Source of the DNA: Cyclina sinensis
Lineage: Eukaryota > Mollusca > Bivalvia > Venerida > Veneridae
Direction: 5' to 3'
Assembly (NCBI GenBank): GCA_012932295.1
Contig: JAAONU010000002.1
Span: 18,693,770 to 18,757,769 of the forward strand
DNA length: 64,000 nucleotides
Below the pieces are notes generated by a model. That model did no database searches, was not told the origin of the DNA, and saw nothing but the letters and a program-made list of their open reading frames with translations. Shown in pieces: positions 21,919 through 34,469 of the stretch (position 1 is its first letter; the number at the start of each line of letters is the position of its first letter). The translations under genes were made by a program, and so were the position numbers.

Positions 21919-22639
21919 GTACTTCACTTGATTAAAAGTGATTTTTAAATTAATTTGGAATAAACTTAAGTATTTGCTAGTAGCGGTATTGGCAATTGAA
22001 AATTTAATTACCTTGTAAAAATATTTGTCAATTTTTAGGTAAAAGGAAAAACGCTGACGATATAGATAAAGAACAATTTCAGAAAACGCTGACAACGTAG
22101 ATATAGTATGTTAATAGAGTTTCTACGCTGTCATATATATAAATTAATTGGTGTATTAAAAATCGGTACTGATCCTTTAAAAATGGAAAATATCATTTGT
22201 TGAAATAAGAAAACGATAAAAAAAATGAAGAGAGAAAAAAATGAAATTTGAAAAACAAAGTCGCTCACTTAGTTAAAAGTGATTTTTAAATAAAATTTTG
22301 AATGAACTTAAGTATTTGTTTGTGGTGGAATTGGCAATTAAAGATTTAAATACCTCTTAAAAATTTTTGTCAACTTTGAGGAAAGAGGAAAAACGTTGAC
22401 GATCTAGAAAAAGTACAATTTTCTGAAAACGCTGATAACATAGATATAGGAGTTCCTCCGCTGCCATATATAGTAAAAATAACTGATGTATTAAAAAGCA
22501 GTTCTGAGATTTTAAAAATGGAAAATATCATTCTATGAAAGAAAGATAATAATAAAAAAATGAAAAGAAGAAAAACAAATTTGAAAAAACAAAGAGCGCA
22601 GTTAATAAAAAAATCTAGTCATTTTATATAGGTGTTGAT

Positions 22640-22735
22640 TGGTAGCCTCGTCTTTGTATTGATGCTCATCCTCATATTGCATGTATTGTACATGTTTGAG
22701 AGAATAAAGAGCTGTTCTGTTCTGTTCTGGTAATT
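22640..22735 (+). repeat. LINE-type 3' tail with (GTTCT)n
   Basis: 'gagagaataaagagctgttctgttctgttctgg' resembles the short-repeat 3' tails of CR1-like LINEs. A related reversed (AGAAC)n block lies at 29,237-29,257. Confidence 0.4.
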
Positions 22736-24660
22736 TATTTTACTATGCTTTAGTACGCGTGAAATATCACAGTTGAATTGCTAGGGTGCTATTTAAACAA
22801 ATCTATTGGTGTTAATTGAATACTCGTGTCATTATTATAAGTGTTGATTGATTGTTATTAGATGTACGTGTCATGTTATTGTAGCAGCGCCAGGAAGGTG
22901 TGTTTAATCCACAACATAAATTCAAAGCGATTAATTATATATAATTTATAATGATTTTTTTTTGGCATAGTTAAATTGTATTAAAGTTACGGGTTTAAGG
23001 AACTAAATATTCAGAGAAAAATGTGGTCTTTATAGTTATTATAGTTCATATTTATTTATCTTACATCGATTTTACCTGTGGGTAATAGCTTCTGGGCTCA
23101 AACCAGTACTTGCACGGAAAGTGAGGAATGCGGAAAGTCACTGTAGACTTTTACCCTTGATTTGAATCGAACTGTATATCCTTTATATATTATTAAATCA
23201 AAGGAAAGTTCAAAATACAGTTAATGACTTGTAATTTATTACTTGATATAATCATTTGGATACTTGTTTTGAGCTTTGCAGCTTATTTGTCCTAATACCA
23301 TTTTTAGGTCGTTGTTCTTGTAACTGGTGCTAATGACTTTGGCTCAGCATCACGGAGTGAAGTAGTAGATGACAATATACCATAAGAGGAAAAACGCTGA
23401 CGATATGAAATGTATAGGGATAACGCTGACGCCTTGTATTTGTACTTAGACTTAACTTTAAGTATAAATTAAAGTAAAAAATTGCATTATATTGAATATG
23501 TTTTTAAATAAATGAGTAGAATGTGTACTTATAATTTGTTAACTATTTATGAATTTGATTAATTGAAGAGGACTGATGACTTTAGTTGATTTAGAAATGT
23601 TCAAACCTGTACTGGTAGAGCCATTAGGGATGAAATAATGAAATAACTCTGATTTTTGTATAGTAATATATTTATATAGCATAAACATGTATCTTAATAC
23701 AGAAGTGTAAAGCACAAACATGTATCTTCATACAGAAGTGTGTTATCAAGTATTATTCATCAGTGTTATGAATGATAAATATATGGCTACGTTTATGCTT
23801 ATCATATACATGTTACATGATATGTTGATTTACACAATAAAAATACCATGCCTAATGGACCTGAAGGTCAATAAATCATTTTTTTCATATAATAAAATCA
23901 CGTGAGAGGTGAAAAAGATACATAAATATATATTTTTTTCATCAAATGATATTTTCCATTTTTAAAGGATCAGTACTGATTTATAATACACCAGTTATTT
24001 TACTATATATGACAGCGGATGTACTCCATTAACATACTATATCTATGTTGTCAGCGTTTTCTAAAATTGCTTCTTTTTTTTTCTAAATCGTCAGCGTTTT
24101 TCCTCTTTCCTCAAAGTTTACAAATATTTTTTTTAAAGGTAATTGAATTTTTAATTGCCAGTTCCACTACTTGTAAATAATTTTCTTTTTAAAATTATTT
24201 AAATTAATTTAAAAATCACTTTTAATTAAGTGAGCTACTTTGTCAAGTTTTCAAATTTCCCTTTTTTCCTCTTCATTTCTTTACTACTGTCTTTTTTAAG
24301 GTATTTAAATCTTTAATTGCCAATTCCACCACAAGCAAATACTTAAGTTCATTCAAAATTTATTTAAAAATCACTTTTAACTAAGTGAGCGACTTTGTTT
24401 TTCAAATTTCATTTTTTCTCTCTTCATTTTTTATTATCATCTTTTTTCATCAAATGATATTTTTCTTTTTTAAAGGATCAGTACTGATTTTTAATACATC
24501 AGTTATTTTACTATATATGACAGTATAGGAACTCCATTAACATACTATATCTATGTTGTCAGCGTTTTCTGAAATTGTTCTTTATCTATATCGTCAGCGT
24601 TTTCCCTCTTATTGTATATTGTCAGCGTTTCGCGTCAGCGTTTTATACTAGCCCCGTAAC

Positions 24661-24889
24661 GGGAACGTTAACGGGACGGTCCATTTCGTCCCACAAGTGC
24701 ACAGTCGGCGACAAATCAGGACTGTATGGCGGCAAGTTCATAACAGCAACGTTGATCTTGTGGCAGAAAAGTCTTGCATATTCTCGGAACGTGTGGACTG
24801 GCGTTGTATGTAAACCCATGTAACTGCGTAATGGGCACGACATATGGCTGGAGAATGTCACTGCAGTACTTAACAGCGTGGAGATTCCC
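24661..24889 (-). pseudogene. Tc1/mariner transposase, catalytic C-terminal region (right piece)
   Basis: The minus strand reads NLPPYSPDLSPTVHLWDEMD, the signature around the last catalytic acidic residue of Tc1-like DDE transposases ('PAYSPDLSPIEHLWDE'). In this copy the usual 'IEH' is 'TVH', so the expected Glu is missing. It is interrupted on the left by the 3.8-kb element after RPVNVPVT and on the right by a 524-bp MITE. Confidence 0.8.
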
Positions 24890-24897
24890 GTCAAGTT

Positions 24898-25421
24898 CAC
24901 AGGGAATCGGTACGTAGGGGTTAACTGACCCTACAAATACTTATAAACCACATTTCTCCCAAATCCTTTGAATACATGTTTATATATAAATACAAGGGAA
25001 CCAACTCATCGGATTTCCTTTGTAGATCCATTTGGACATAGGTTCGCAACATCTTTCGCCTAGGTTCATTTTAACCAATCAGAAATCACCTCTGTCTCGG
25101 AGACAACAACAACAACGGTTGCCGTATTCGTCGTCTTTCAGAAAAAGTAGTTTATGCCGAGAGGCTAAGGAGATTTAGAGAAAGACCATTGCTAGTGAGA
25201 GAAGCATTTTTGTTCATTGTTTCGAACTGAACCAAGTGTTTTCGCCGAATACGCGTGCAGGCTGTTTTGCTTGAGGTGAAAAGTGTTGCGAACCCGTGTC
25301 CAAATGGACTTATAAAGGAAAACCGATGAGTTGGTTCCCTTGTATTTATATATTATTTAGAAGAAGTGTGGTTTATCAGTTACTTTAGGGTCATTTAACC
25401 CCTACGCAGCGATTCCCTGTG
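24898..25421. mobile_element. 524-bp MITE with ~150-bp inverted repeats, 8-bp duplication GTCAAGTT
   Basis: GTCAAGTT lies at 24,890-24,897 and 25,422-25,429. The ends are CACAGGGAATCG and its complement, continued by 'cgtaggggttaa', 'tacaagggaaccaactcatc' and 'gtccatttggacac.ggttcg' in inverted order at both sides. The 8-bp duplication and CAGGG end suggest a hAT-derived MITE. It is inserted in the Tc1/mariner relic. Confidence 0.8.
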
Positions 25422-25439
25422 GTCAAGTTTAGGAGTGGA

Positions 25440-26800
25440 TCAGTGTGTTAAGATTATCAAAGCTACTAGGGGTAGAGGTTCAAGCGAGAAAACTACATAC
25501 AAAATATCTATGTTATTGATCAATAAATGAAGGCTCTATGAGGTAAAGTAGAAAAACCTATTTTCAGCCTCATTGACCTTGACTGCAGTTAATGGTAGAG
25601 GTTTATTCAAGGTGTCAATATACCTGAAAGGTAAAATATCAGTCAATAAATAAAGGCTTTATGACAAGTAGAAAAACCTATTTTTCGCTTAGGTGACCTT
25701 GACCCAAGTGACCTCAAATCCCACCAAAGGGCAGAGGTTCTTGCAAGTTACCTGCATACAAATATCTAAGATATCGGCAAATAAATGAAGGCTCTACGTA
25801 GAAAAGTACAAAAATCTATTTTTAACCTCAATGACCTTGATCCCAGTGAATGGCAGAAGTTCATGCAAATTGCCTAGATACCAAATATCTAAGATATCAG
25901 TCAATTAATAAAGACTCTATGATGAAAAATGGAAAAGTTTTTAGCCTCAGTGACCATTGGGGCAGGACCAATTTTGACCCACTTGTTAATGGTCTGCTAG
26001 GCCATGTAACACATCAAATATCTTAAAACTATATAGGCCTTGTAGTTACATGCGTTTGTTTAAAAAAAACACACACACAATTTGAAGAATCTTGGTTGAG
26101 GACCTCTAGATAGAGCTCCATACAAAATATCTAAGTAATAGACCTTGTGGTTTCATAAAAAAATATTTTCAAAGTTTTTCCTACATAAGCCTTTATTAAA
26201 TCAAGTGATCTCCTGGGCGGAGCAATAAATGACCCCAGAGGCATGATTTGAACAGTCTTTGTAAAGGAACAAAATACCAAGGCAAAGAAGTGTGAGACAA
26301 GAATATTTTTGAAGTCTCCCCGAAATAAGTCTATGTAAAATCATGTGTCCCCATGGGTTATGGTCAGTTTTGACACTGGGGCCATGATTTGATCAAACTT
26401 GGTAGAGGTCCACTAGACAATGCTGCATGCCAAATATCTTAGCCCTAGGCCTTTTTGTTTCAAAGAAGATTTTCAAAGTTTTCCCTCTATAAGCATATCA
26501 TATGATATGTGTGAAATAATGTGGCCCATAGGGCGAGGTCAATTTTGATCCTGGGGCCATGATTTGAACAAACTTAATAGAGGGCCACTAGAAAATGCAA
26601 CATACCAAATATATTGGTCCTAGGCATTGTGGTTTCAGACAAGATGAATTTCGGAAGTTTTCGCTATATAAACCTATGTAAAATCATGTCTGGGGCCATG
26701 ATTTGAACAAATTTGGTAGAGGTCCATGAGATTATGCTGCATACCAAATATCTTAGCTCAGAAGCTAAATGTATTTTTCCAAATTCATAGTATACACCTA
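25440..26800 (+). mobile_element. Tandem-repeat array, 165-bp-type units
   Basis: Degenerate units with 'gaacaaacttggtagaggtcc', 'actagacaatgctgcat.cc' and 'agttttccctatataagcc'. It is the same repeat as at 39.3-40.6 kb but more diverged. No terminal hairpin recognised. Confidence 0.6.
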
Positions 26801-27316
26801 ACAAAGGGATAAAGAAATACATCAAGATGAGGCAAGAAAATACTGCAAAATATCTACCTTCAGATAGCATGTGTGACTATTTTTTATATCATCCCTGTAT
26901 ATTGTCCAAATATGTGGATACGTGAGTGTGGTTGCATTAATATATCAATGTAAAGTGGATGTGTCACTCAATGCCTGATTTTGATTTGCGGTTCTCAAGG
27001 CTCGGCTGTTGCCATCTAGAAATTGAAACCATTGACCCAATATCAAAATAATTTCACCGAAATTTTCCTGATAGTTGTTTATGAAATTCCTTGAAGCCAT
27101 GTTGGTTTAAAACAAAAAACTGGAAAGTAGTTGGGCTAATTTTCACTTAATGACTTTGAAAATCTTCTTTGCAAAATTTCTGCCTTAGTTTCAAAGTTAT
27201 TTCGCCCTAGTTATTTGGTATGTAGCCTTGTATAGCTTAGTGCAAAGATTGTTCAAATTATTTCCCTTGGGTCAAATTGGACAATGGCCCATAGGACACT
27301 TCTTTTACATAATGTA

Positions 27317-28330
27317 TGGAATGTTATTTAGGTGAAAATTACACAATGCCTCCTTACTGTTACAATTTATTCACTGACATTGCTACAGTCCTTTTGGGTA
27401 CAGCCATTATGCATGCTGCCCTTTCATCATGCTTGTTGACATTGATACCATGCTTGCTGGAAGTTACTTGTATGCTGTTTAGGCCACGAGACCTATATTA
27501 TATTTTCATTTGACTGAATGACAGTTCAGTGTCACTAAGATAGTTCAGTGTAGCGTAATGGTATATTTCATGATGCCGTGGCTATCTTCGTAATGCATCC
27601 AAGAACAAAATACACGAAGTGATCAACCAATATAGAAAATGTTATCAGGCACTAGGCAAAATAGAAGTAAGCATTATGTCAATTCAAACTTGTAAGTAAC
27701 ATTTTGACAACAGGGGGTACTTGTGGGAAGGATATCGAGGATATCCGAGTATGTATAGAGATCTTACTGATGGAAAATGGTTTAGGCAACAGCTAATTAA
27801 GTTCTGTCATAGGCCGGAGATTTTTGTTATCATTAGTGAAAACTACGAACCTGCTTCCCCTGGTATCAAAAAGTGACGTGCGATTTTGCAACTGACATTA
27901 TACTTACTTTCAACTTGTTCAGTGGCTGATTACATCTTTCATATTGTGTGGTCACATCGTGTAAATAGAGGAATGTTGAAATATTAGTGCTGATATACAG
28001 TCCCGGCATGTTAAAATATATCATTACGCTACATTGCACTGTCATTCAGCCAAATGAAATTATGATATAGACATCAGGGTCTAAACAGCAATCAAGTTGT
28101 AACTTCCAGCAAGCATTGTATCATTGTCAACCAGCGTGGTAAGGGTGTCAGCATGCACAGTGACTATACCAGTAAGCACAATAGCAATGTCAGTGATACT
28201 CCCCTGCGCATCGGTCGAATGTTTCACTTTAACGGTAGTGTATTCATTTAGCTGTTGAGGGAGCGTATGTCAGTGAGTAAATTGTAACAGTAAGCAGACA
28301 TTGTGTAATATTTACCTAAATAACATTCCA
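27317..28330. mobile_element. 1.0-kb palindromic element with TA duplication
   Basis: Ends TGGAATGTTATTTAGGT (27,317-27,333) and its complement (to 28,330) are each flanked by TA. The arms pair over about 270 bp with indels, down to 'catgatgccg'/'cggcatg' near 27,575 and 28,012. It sits inside a tandem-repeat unit whose halves flank it (27,180-27,315; 28,333-28,610). TA duplication and long arms suggest a Tc1/mariner-derived foldback MITE. Confidence 0.65.
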
Positions 28331-28779
28331 TACGAAAACTTGAAATTCTTCCTTTTTGAAACTCTGTATGCCCCTTGAGCTAAAATATTTTGTAAATAGC
28401 ATTGTTTTGTAGACCTCTACCAGGTTTGCTTAAATTGTGTCCCTGGGGTCAAAATTGGCCCCACCTAAGGGGTCCTATTTCTACAAAATCTTTGAAAATC
28501 TCCTTGACAAGAAACCTTAGGTCATGGAACTAAGATATTTGGTATGAAGCATTTGATAGTTAACCTTTACAAAGATTGTTTGAATTATCAACGTAGGACT
28601 AAAACTTTTGTGCACAGGTCAGTTAAATTTACTTTTATCTCAACCTACTTTCTTGTTATTGTAACTTCAGTAAGGAAAATTGAGCTACAGTTAGTTTTGC
28701 TGAAGATTCCAACTTCAACCTTAGCCAATATTTACCTTGACCTACTGACATTTTTTCAGCAACAGTGTTACAGTTTTGA

Positions 28780-29225
28780 AATATACAGTGTTTTTGCGAT
28801 GAGTCGACATGAAATGACTCGACATGTCGGTCCGACTCGAAACTGTTCCTCGGTCCCGTTATTTTTCCCAATGTTTTCCATATAAATTGAATGCAGTCAA
28901 AATTCGCTGACTCAAAAAATGTGTTAACTCGACATCTATGTGAATCCCCACCAACCAAATCATTATAAATTATGTTGCAATGACTCGACATAACCAAAAC
29001 CATCAATAAATTTTCACACTTTTGATTAACATCCCCGCTCAACGATTACAGTTTAATAGTAGTCAGCATCAAACATAGCAAATTTTCGCAATTTGATTAT
29101 TCTTTGTTTGGCTTTGATGTTTTTCAGATAGTTTGAATGATATGATTATTGTGTAAAAAAAGCTTTGACTCGGTCCCTGGTGGTCATTATTATCGCCACA
29201 CCACACTGATTGCATTCAGTGTATC
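28780..29225. other. Unassigned stretch with repeated GACTCGACAT
   Basis: The motif (G)ACTCGACAT recurs at about 28,816, 28,926 and 28,982, with AGTCGACAT at 28,802. The block is bounded by 'gaatgcagtca' and 'tgattgcattcagt' (28,890; 29,205), which are roughly inverted. Possibly a degraded DNA element. Confidence 0.3.
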
Positions 29226-29234
29226 CGTATCCTA

Positions 29235-29345
29235 ATGAACAGAACAGAACAGAACATTTCTTTTATTTAACCCAGGTATACAAACATATACAGCACGGGT
29301 AAAGATATACATATACAAACAGAACATATACAAAGGTTCCGGTAA
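29235..29345 (-). repeat. (AGAAC)n block, likely LINE tail
   Basis: Four AGAAC units then 'atttcttttatttaaccc'. Seen on the minus strand this is a (GTTCT)n tail like that at 22,710. Confidence 0.4.
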
Positions 29346-29889
29346 TAGAATATAATTTTCATTAACATAGTGGGCTCTTTTAAGTTCGAAAGTTGAAAAA
29401 TTAAAACAGAAAAAGGGGGAAAAAGCAATTGATAATTCTTTATCAATAGACAACATTTAGACTTAATTTCAGACTATTGATTCTTAAAAATAGATATGAT
29501 AATTGTAGCTGCGTTTGTAAAATTTGATTTTCTTTTCATGGAGTTGTTAGTTAGTAAATATCTATATTAATGATTGTGAAATAAAAGAAAGAACAAACAT
29601 TGTGCTCAAGTTGATTTTGTTCTGTCGAAGATTTCACGACAAGCTACAACCATGACTCCGGACTAAAAACAAAAACAAAAGTGCAAACCGAGCATGACAT
29701 GATGCGATGACTTGACAAAAAAGCAATCCATGCCATTTCCACTCATCGCAGATTTACTGTACTTATTTCAACTTTGGCCTTAGCAGACATTGACCTGGTA
29801 CTACCGACTTACTTTCCGATTTTGAAGCTGTGTCTATGAAATTTGGACCAGATTTACAATTCTGCTTGAAGATTGCTTGTATATTTTAC

Positions 29890-30235
29890 ACAAATAGGAC
29901 CACAGGAGCATTATTTAAACAACCTTGGTTGAGAACCTCTAGATGATGTTACAGGTATATATCTTAGGCTAGGGCTAGTGGTTTCAGACAAGATGATTTT
30001 TGAAGTCTTCCCTATATATGCCTATGTAAAATCAAGTGACCCCCGGGGCCATTAATGACCCCAGGGGATTTGAGGACCTCTTGGTGTACCTGTATGTAAA
30101 ATATTTAACAAGTTTCGTGCAAGGATCATCCCTGCAGAGTTCTGGTGATTTCAGAGATGTTGTTTAAAGCAAGTGGTAGATGCCAGACAGAAGACAATCA
30201 CAACAGCTTACCCCAAGCATCTTGCTAAGGCGGTG
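29890..30235 (+). mobile_element. Tandem-repeat element fragment
   Basis: Two degraded units ('gcctatgtaaaatcaagtgacc', 'cgtgcaaggatcatccctgc') and the worn end 'acaatcacaacagcttacccc'. Same superfamily as the array at 39.3-40.6 kb. Confidence 0.45.
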
Positions 30236-30599
30236 ATAAAAAACAAAACCTATTCTTTTTTGTTCTTCTCCTCGCCAAATATTCAAACTAGTATATCTGC
30301 TTTTGACTTAAAGTATTACAAAAGATATTTCCCACATTATAAGAAATCAGGTTTACAAAGTCTGCATTCTCTACTTTATATATTTCTTTGTGAAAATAAT
30401 TCTTAACACAACATTCTAAATTTCCTTGCATCTTATTCATTTAAAATTCTTTAATAATTATCTTGTGAAATTTCCAGTATTTTCAATTATGCAATTATGT
30501 CATTCAAAATACTGGACTGTGCATATATATTTGGTCTGAGATAATTCTAAGGTCATTGAGAAGCAATTAAGGTGTCACTGGGAATTACGTAGAAATAAA

Positions 30600-33222
30600 G
30601 AGTTAAGAAACTGTATTTATGTTTGTGCTGAAAGAAAGAAAAACAAAAACAAATTACTGTAAGAACAAATACATTTATTGGTGATACTGAATACAAAACT
30701 GTTTTTAGTTTTTTCTCCTGCAGAAATTTTTTTTCCATAAATGTTTCTAAAGTTATGTTTAATCCAAAATTTAGAAGAATTTCTGTATAAAAAAAAGTTG
30801 ATCTGACATGAAATAAGAAACATCCCATACACATTACCAAAGCAGACTCAGTGAAATTTGTTGTTTGCAAATGAAAGTTTAAAAATGTGTCAGTTTGTTA
30901 TTATAAACATGACCAGTGTATGTATATCTGTTAAAATTTTCTCTAAATCAGTGTCCTTGACTCTGCAGTATTTCTGTAAAAATATAATGAAGTTTAAAAC
31001 TATGAAGTACAAATAGAATTCTGTTATTTTCACTGACACTTTGTTTTGCTCAGAGAACTGTATAATAATCAGATGAATATTCTATTTTGAACACACAAAC
31101 ACAGAATGAGAATTTATTTAAGCACTACTAAAAGTGCATGCTTTTCTCTACTGTTCTTGGAATCTACAAAAGATGATTCCTTAAAATACAATTTTAGAAA
31201 ATGACTTCAGAAACAAAAGATTTCTACAGACTGCTAGTAAAATCTATCGTATAGGTTCAAATTGGCAGTAAGCCAAAATGTTGTTTTTTTTCTCTCAATA
31301 AAGTTAAATCTTCCGGCAAACGTCTACAGAAAATGTTCTTTAAAAAATTCTTATTTGATTCAATGACAATAACATTAAAAATAGAAACATTACAAACATC
31401 ATACAAGTAGAAAATAAATTAAATAGATAGACGGAATATTTCTCTGAGAAAATAGGTAAACATGTATCCATTCTTATGTCAGATCAATTATTTCTAGATC
31501 ATGAGTAAATAATAGCTGGCATTTATGTAAAATAATTGAAAATTCATTACAACATAAGAACTGTCTGGCAACAGTAAATTATCTTAGAGTATCTTCTCAC
31601 ATCTATAAGGGGTAAAATGATTTTATACAAATGTTAATGGGAGAAGAAAAAGGAATGATTCTAAAATGGGTTGACATTACTTGCTAAATAAATATTCAGT
31701 GGAGGCTATACTCTTTTGTTTCTCTGTACATGAATAAAACCTCAAAAGTAAAGGTTCTTTTAAAATTGCTGTTTATTTGAATAATCTTACCACACGTTTT
31801 CACAAATCTCAATAAAAGGTAAAAAGTCTTTAATACTGAACATTCAGCAATTGAACCATGTGACTTTGGCATTTGGTTACCTGAAAAAATGTATAATGAT
31901 TCTTCTTTTGGGTTGATCTAGCCTCATCAAATTGTAGTCTTTTGTTTTTTTATTTACTTTTGTTAGAAAGTCTTAGGTCATTTTAAAGAGTACAAGTGAT
32001 TTAACAAAGATATACAAAACAAAACAATGTACATAAGAACAATATTATGTGCATCAAATAGTAAAATTCTCTATTATATATTCACTATATACTTATAAAC
32101 TAATTCAGCAAAGAAAAAATGTAAAAATCTTGTACATGAAAATAAAAATGATACCAAATGTACTGTATAAATAAAACTCTACAAATAAAACAAAACATCC
32201 CTGGACCCCAAGTGTTAAACTAAAGTAAATAATATATCACAGACAGTCTTTTTTTTCTCACAAAATCACATTAACATCACATTTGAATCACAGCTTACTT
32301 TAACAAACATTTTTTTCTAAAATTTATATTTATGCTAAAAAACAGGGACAAGTTTTGGCAAAAAATATTCTTTTATTATGTAATAACATTTGAACTTGGC
32401 CAAAAGGTTTTTTTCCAGCTTTTGACAGTCAAATGCAGCATTTTCTAAGTTGGAATTCCCATATACATGTACAATTACCTGAAGGGTCTAAATCCATATG
32501 CAAAGAAAACTCATGAACAATGATAATCACTTTCAGAAGTTTTCACATAACTCTAAATACTAATTGAGAACAGAGAACAATGTACAGAAGAATACTGGTC
32601 CAAATGACATAAAAATGTCTGCATGTTCAAGAAAATTATGCAATACAGGCCAAAGTTTACTCCTTGTGATACTATATATATTGATTCAAAGTAAAAATAG
32701 TCATATCTAGTAAAAGGCAATATGGAACTCCAAAATAAAAGCGAAAGTAAATGGAGCAACATTCCTGCACTTTTATTTTGATATTTCCTAGCAAGGAGGT
32801 TCATTTTTTTTACGTTTCTTCACCTAAAAATTTGTTGTTAAACCTTATTCAACAGGGTTCCATAGGTGTCTATAGGATGGAAACAAACTAGAAGAAACTG
32901 TATCCAATAATCTTTCAACAGAAATAGATTTTAATACAAAAAATACATTTGAGACTCTCACATATAACTTGTATAAATACTAATCTTAAAAAAGAAACAA
33001 ACAGACATGAACTTGATTTCATATGTTTATCTTTTCTCTTAATCAAAATACTGTCCATATAAAAATAAACAAATCACAGATAAGATGTCCTTGTATGAAG
33101 ACAGCAGCATGTTATTATGGTAGGTTCTACATGAGTTACATATTTGCAAATGGTGCTATCTACAAGGTGACAATGTAGGATGAATTCTGTATTGCTATAT
33201 CCTAACTATATAGTCTGTAGAT
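30600..33222 (-). other. Probable 3' UTR / downstream unique region of gene 2
   Basis: The 2.6 kb after the stop is repeat-poor and AT-rich, unlike its surroundings. AATAAA signals on the minus strand occur several times, including near 30,674-30,679. The true cleavage site cannot be chosen from sequence. Confidence 0.35.
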
Positions 33223-33270
33223 CTACATATTTCCAAACTCAGCATATGGTGCTCTTCCATCATAGTTTGA
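33223..33270 (-). CDS. Probable terminal coding exon of gene 2
   Basis: Acceptor TTTCAG at 33,276-33,271, then SNYDGRAPYAEFGNM and a TAG stop at 33,223. In phase 0, as left by the 44.8-kb exon, this is the natural ending. It repeats the PYAE of the 51.7-kb exon (TPYAELSKQ). If the 29-bp candidate exon at 42.5 kb is used, the frame shifts and another open ending (SQTMMEEHHMLSLE...) would result. The stretch below (about 30.6-33.2 kb) is unique AT-rich DNA that fits a long 3' UTR. Confidence 0.55.
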   Translation of the reverse strand, partial: SNYDGRAPYAEFGNM

Positions 33271-34320
33271 CTGAAATAGAAAATGAAATATAACTTGTCT
33301 TTTTTATAAACTACTGTATTTAAAAAAAAAGACAATGCATGCAATCAGAACTTTTACAACTCACCTTAGAATAAAGCCAAAATATGAAAATAGAACAGTA
33401 ACAATTAAACATTGCAACATTGTAGGTAAGAGCTTAATTTACCCTGTTTATTTTCTCTTGAGGCTGTTTAAGCAATAAATACTCTGAGCTCAACAGAAAA
33501 TTAAAGTTACTGTCTAAGGTTAAATGATAAAAAATATAGAATATTTAAATTATTTATCTAAAAACTTTTATTCTAAATACTAACAGAGTGGTCAATCAGG
33601 AAAATCTTAATTTTCAATGAATTATTTAAGTATATTAAAAATGTTTTAAACGAAACTATGCTATACAGCTTTTCAAATAACAGAATAATAAGAAAATATA
33701 AAGAAAATGAATGAGAGCAATTAGGAAAAAAAGTGACTTTAAACTAGATGTTACATCTTGGAAAAAGCTTCTCTTCTGGATCTCAAATGAAGTGTCATAA
33801 CATTATATAACTTGAAACTCTCAATTTTATACATTTTGGTAATGAGTTTTGACCATGGCATAGTTTTACTTTCTGAAGATTTCTTTATTGTTTAATGTTT
33901 TTATATATTAAAAAAAACAACAAAAAACAAAAAAAAAACTGACATAAATATTATACCTTACTACAAGGAATCTATAAACACAAATCTCAGTCAAAACATA
34001 GTTATGAAAAAACAAAAAACAAAAACAACACAAAGTTGATTTCTTTTCTAGATACAACCATACAAATACCATACAAATACACCTAGACAGATGTTATTCC
34101 ATTTTACAAGTGTTATGAAAGCTTCAAAACTGACACTGAGGCACTGTGAGAAGCCTTCAAATCATTGAGAATATGAACAGAATGTATTGTAATTAAGGTA
34201 CAAAGTGTTTAGGAATGCAGGAGTAAATAGGGTATATAAAAATGAAGCAAGAGGCAGCAGCTGAAAGACAGCAATAAGATTCAAATTAAGACTATTAATG
34301 TGTCCATGGGACACAGATGC

Positions 34321-34336
34321 ACCCCCCCCCCCCCCA
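34321..34336. repeat. Poly-C run
   Basis: About 15 consecutive C residues; a likely assembly and replication-slippage site. Confidence 0.9.
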
Positions 34337-34469
34337 CTTAAAATGTAAGATGAGGCAGGCGGAATATCAAAAGCCGTATAACTGTTGTAGGTATGTAAAA
34401 AACAGATTCATGCAAAATAGTCCTTTAAATTTGAAGAGATTCGTTTTTTTTTTTATCAGAAATTAAATT

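Larger units (their letters stand above)
20850..24655. mobile_element. 3.8-kb long-inverted-repeat element with AAAACGCTGAC arrays
   Basis: GTAAC flanks both ends (20,845-20,849; 24,656-24,660). The two arms (about 20,850-22,600, and 23,930-24,655 inverted) share 'agtataaaacgctgacgcg', 'caataagagggaaaacgctg' and 'tcagtactgatcc.ttaaaa'. The motif AAAACGCTGAC or close variants occurs at least 15 times, always pointing inward. The left arm is itself tandem: 'aaaacg(c/t)tgacgat' recurs at about 20,905, 21,243, 22,047 and 22,385, a 338-342 bp period once the 463-bp retrocopy is removed. No transposase frame is seen, so it is non-autonomous. The superfamily is unknown to me; a 5-bp duplication is compatible with several. 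Confidence 0.75.

Noticed and set aside
27316..28885. Frames of 65 and 113 codons as genes
   Set aside because: The first lies wholly within a palindromic element arm; the second has no family motif and overlaps repeat sequence.
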